From positions 1 to 31,724 of IMG/VR virus record IMGVR_UViG_3300017991_000293: a DNA stretch of 31,724 nt, one strand, 5' to 3'. Position 1 is the stretch's first letter. Each line of letters opens with the position of its first letter. The notes below the pieces were generated by a model that saw only the letters and a program-made list of their open reading frames with translations, ran no database searches and had not been told where the DNA came from. The DNA comes from a virus. Position numbers and translations under genes: made by a program. This document shows positions 30,653 to 31,724 of the stretch, one piece after another.

Positions 30653-30763
30653 CGGACAGCAGTCCGGGGAGTTGGCACCTCCCCAGACCCCGTGGGAGAA
30701 CACGGGACAGGATTACCTGCTGCCATCCGCCTTGGTGATGAAAAACAGCAAAACGGTAGCAGG
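30653..30763 (+). ncRNA. Candidate structured RNA / 5' leader upstream of the methylase
   Basis: Four stems occur in a row: CGGAC/GTCCG (30653-30657, 30662-30666), GGGGAG/CTCCCC (30666-30671, 30679-30684; one base shared with the first stem), CCCGTG/CACGGG (30689-30694, 30701-30706), and CCTGCTGCC/GGTAGCAGG (30716-30724, 30755-30763; one G-U pair). No convincing gene lies here. I recognise no known riboswitch class; it may be a regulatory leader of the methylase or an independent RNA. Confidence 0.35.
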
Positions 30764-30803
30764 CAGATCCGGAAAAGGCAATATTTTTTTGAAGGGAGGT
30801 GCC

Positions 30804-31571
30804 ATGAAAAGCCCGTTGAGTTACGTGGGAGGAAAGTCACGGCTTGCAAAGACCATTATCGGGCGGTTTCCGGAGCACACCTGCTACTGTGAGGTGTTCG
30901 CCGGGGCCGGCTGGGTATTTTTCAGAAAGGAACCCTCCGCCGTGGAGGTGTTAAACGACAGGGATGAGGAGCTGGTGAATTTATACAGGATCGTACAGCA
31001 TCATTTCGAGGAGTTTGTGCGGCAATTTAAATACATGGTGATCTCGAGGAAGATTTTCGAGATCCTGAAGCGCCAGGACGGCTTCACCTTGACCGACATC
31101 CAGCGTGCGGTCAAATATTTTTATCTTTTAAAGACAAGCTTCAGCTCGCGGATGGTAAACCCCGGCTTCGGTTACGGCACGACCGATCCGCCGCGGCTGA
31201 ACCTCTTGAGCCTGGAGGAGACGGTTTTGGAGATGCACTGGCGCCTGGCCAGGGTGACCGTGGAATGTCTTGACTGGAAGGACTGTATAGGAAGGTATGA
31301 CCGGGAGCACACGTTCTTTTACCTGGACCCTCCCTACTACGGGACCAAGGATTACCACTATAACTTCGAGGAGAAAGATTATAGAGCCCTTGCGGCCTTT
31401 TTGGGCGCCATAAAGGGCACATTTCTGCTCTCGCTGGGTGATCACCCTGTTATGAGAAAACTCTTTTCCTCGTTTAATATTGAGTCGCTGTCGGTGAAAT
31501 ACAGCACCGGCAGGAAGGCTGAGAGCAGAGACAAGGCACGGCAAGAGATTTTGGTGAGTAATTTCGGTTGA
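30804..31571 (+). CDS. dam: DNA adenine methylase, Dam/D12 class
   Basis: A 255-residue methyltransferase. AAGGGAGG (30791-30798) precedes ATG 30804, so the in-frame extension upstream is not used. Motif X and I are LSYVGGKSRLAK (residues 5-16) and CEVFAGAG (29-36), which bind S-adenosylmethionine; motif IV is YLDPPYYG (Asp175-Pro-Pro-Tyr178), for N6-adenine methylation; the target-recognition part lies between. It is likely to protect phage DNA from host nucleases, the role Mom plays from the right end of Mu, by different chemistry. The target is probably a short site such as GATC, but this cannot be read from the sequence. Confidence 0.9.
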   Translation: MKSPLSYVGGKSRLAKTIIGRFPEHTCYCEVFAGAGWVFFRKEPSAVEVLNDRDEELVNLYRIVQHHFEEFVRQFKYMVISRKIFEILKRQDGFTLTDIQRAVKYFYLLKTSFSSRMVNPGFGYGTTDPPRLNLLSLEETVLEMHWRLARVTVECLDWKDCIGRYDREHTFFYLDPPYYGTKDYHYNFEEKDYRALAAFLGAIKGTFLLSLGDHPVMRKLFSSFNIESLSVKYSTGRKAESRDKARQEILVSNFG

Positions 31572-31623
31572 AAAAAGTGCTCTAAGAGTCAATTTTTCAA
31601 CCGGTGTAATAGGTGTTCAGCCC

Positions 31624-31645
31624 GGTTTTAAGGTACCTTGAAACC
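31624..31645. repeat. 22-bp near-perfect palindrome after the methylase
   Basis: GGTTT at 31624-31628 and AAACC at 31641-31645 flank AAGGTACCTT; only the T/G pair at 31629/31640 breaks the symmetry. It lies near the likely right end and could be a protein-binding site. Confidence 0.4.
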
Positions 31646-31675
31646 TGGGTAATCGCTCTTCAGTTGAATGATTTT

Positions 31676-31715
31676 AACCTGTCGAATCGGAGACTCCGAA
31701 TCGGACAGGTTTTTT
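31676..31715 (+). terminator. Rho-independent terminator after the methylase
   Basis: AACCTGTC (31676-31683) pairs with GACAGGTT (31704-31711), with an inner TCGGA/TCCGA stem (31687-31691, 31695-31699) across an internal loop, followed by a T run to 31715. It would end the rightward late/methylase transcript. Confidence 0.75.
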
Positions 31716-31724
31716 ACGCCCTGA

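Noticed and set aside
30513-30700. Diversity-generating retroelement or retron near the fibre genes
   Set aside because: No reverse transcriptase and no template/variable repeat pair is present in the window.
30672-30803. N-terminal extension of the methylase
   Set aside because: The extension is translated structured leader; ATG 30804 has an AAGGGAGG site and begins with the conserved motif.
1-31724. CRISPR array, tRNA or rRNA genes
   Set aside because: The repeats seen are short hairpin arrays without regular unique spacers, and I found no tRNA cloverleaf or rRNA signature.
1-31724. Tyrosine or serine integrase and lambda-type att sites
   Set aside because: None found; integration is explained by the MuA/MuB-type transposition genes.

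Overview
The window holds nearly all of one transposable (Mu-like) prophage or phage genome. It is cut inside the leftward immunity repressor at base 1 and ends just after a rightward adenine methylase and its terminator. No host gene and neither phage end can be identified with confidence. GC-rich coding, Mu-type heads, a UGA codon that looks like selenocysteine, and heptamer-built intergenic repeats suggest a selenocysteine-using anaerobe, perhaps of the former Deltaproteobacteria. That host assignment is inference.

Layout. 1-640: AT-rich immunity region, with a leftward HTH repressor, a strong rightward promoter overlapping the repressor start, and a leftward unknown gene. 685-6821: rightward early region, with a Ner-like regulator, two small genes, a MuA-type DDE transposase, a MuB-type ATPase, a winged-helix protein, GemA, an unknown protein and a Com-like zinc ribbon. 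7025-7933: one AT-rich membrane-protein cargo gene. 7934-8136: direct repeats and a strong terminator in front of the late genes. 8137-9510: lysis (amidase, 3-TM holin, spanin-like protein). 9510-17670: Mu-type packaging and head genes (gp26-like, gp27/DUF3486, gp28 terminase, gp29 portal, gp30/MuF, protease with nested scaffold, decoration/fibre protein, gpT major capsid). 17770-21949: connector and tail genes. 21933-30469: tape measure, lambda-like tail tip and fibres. There is no sheath gene, so a Mu-type head and transposition module is joined to a long flexible siphovirus-type tail. 30804-31571: Dam-family methylase.

Two recoding events stand out. (1) The MuF gene has an in-frame TGA exactly where the family has the first Cys of its Asn-Cys-Arg-Cys motif. 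The frame stays open for 79 more family-like codons, and a SECIS-like hairpin with a GGUC loop and a bulged U follows. (2) The tail-assembly chaperone pair has an A AAA AAC slippery site with an upstream Shine-Dalgarno-like stimulator, giving a G/GT-type -1 fusion.

The other striking property is invasion by short genomic repeats. Eleven gene junctions or gene ends, and one site inside gemA, carry arrays built from heptamer-like units of three families (CTGAAGG, GTTCAAG and AGCTGAT types), most of them folding into long hairpins just ahead of a Shine-Dalgarno. Several run into coding sequence and supply protein tails. A separate 51-bp three-way-junction palindrome and the widespread CCCTTCGACAGGCTCAGGG unit lie inside one early gene.
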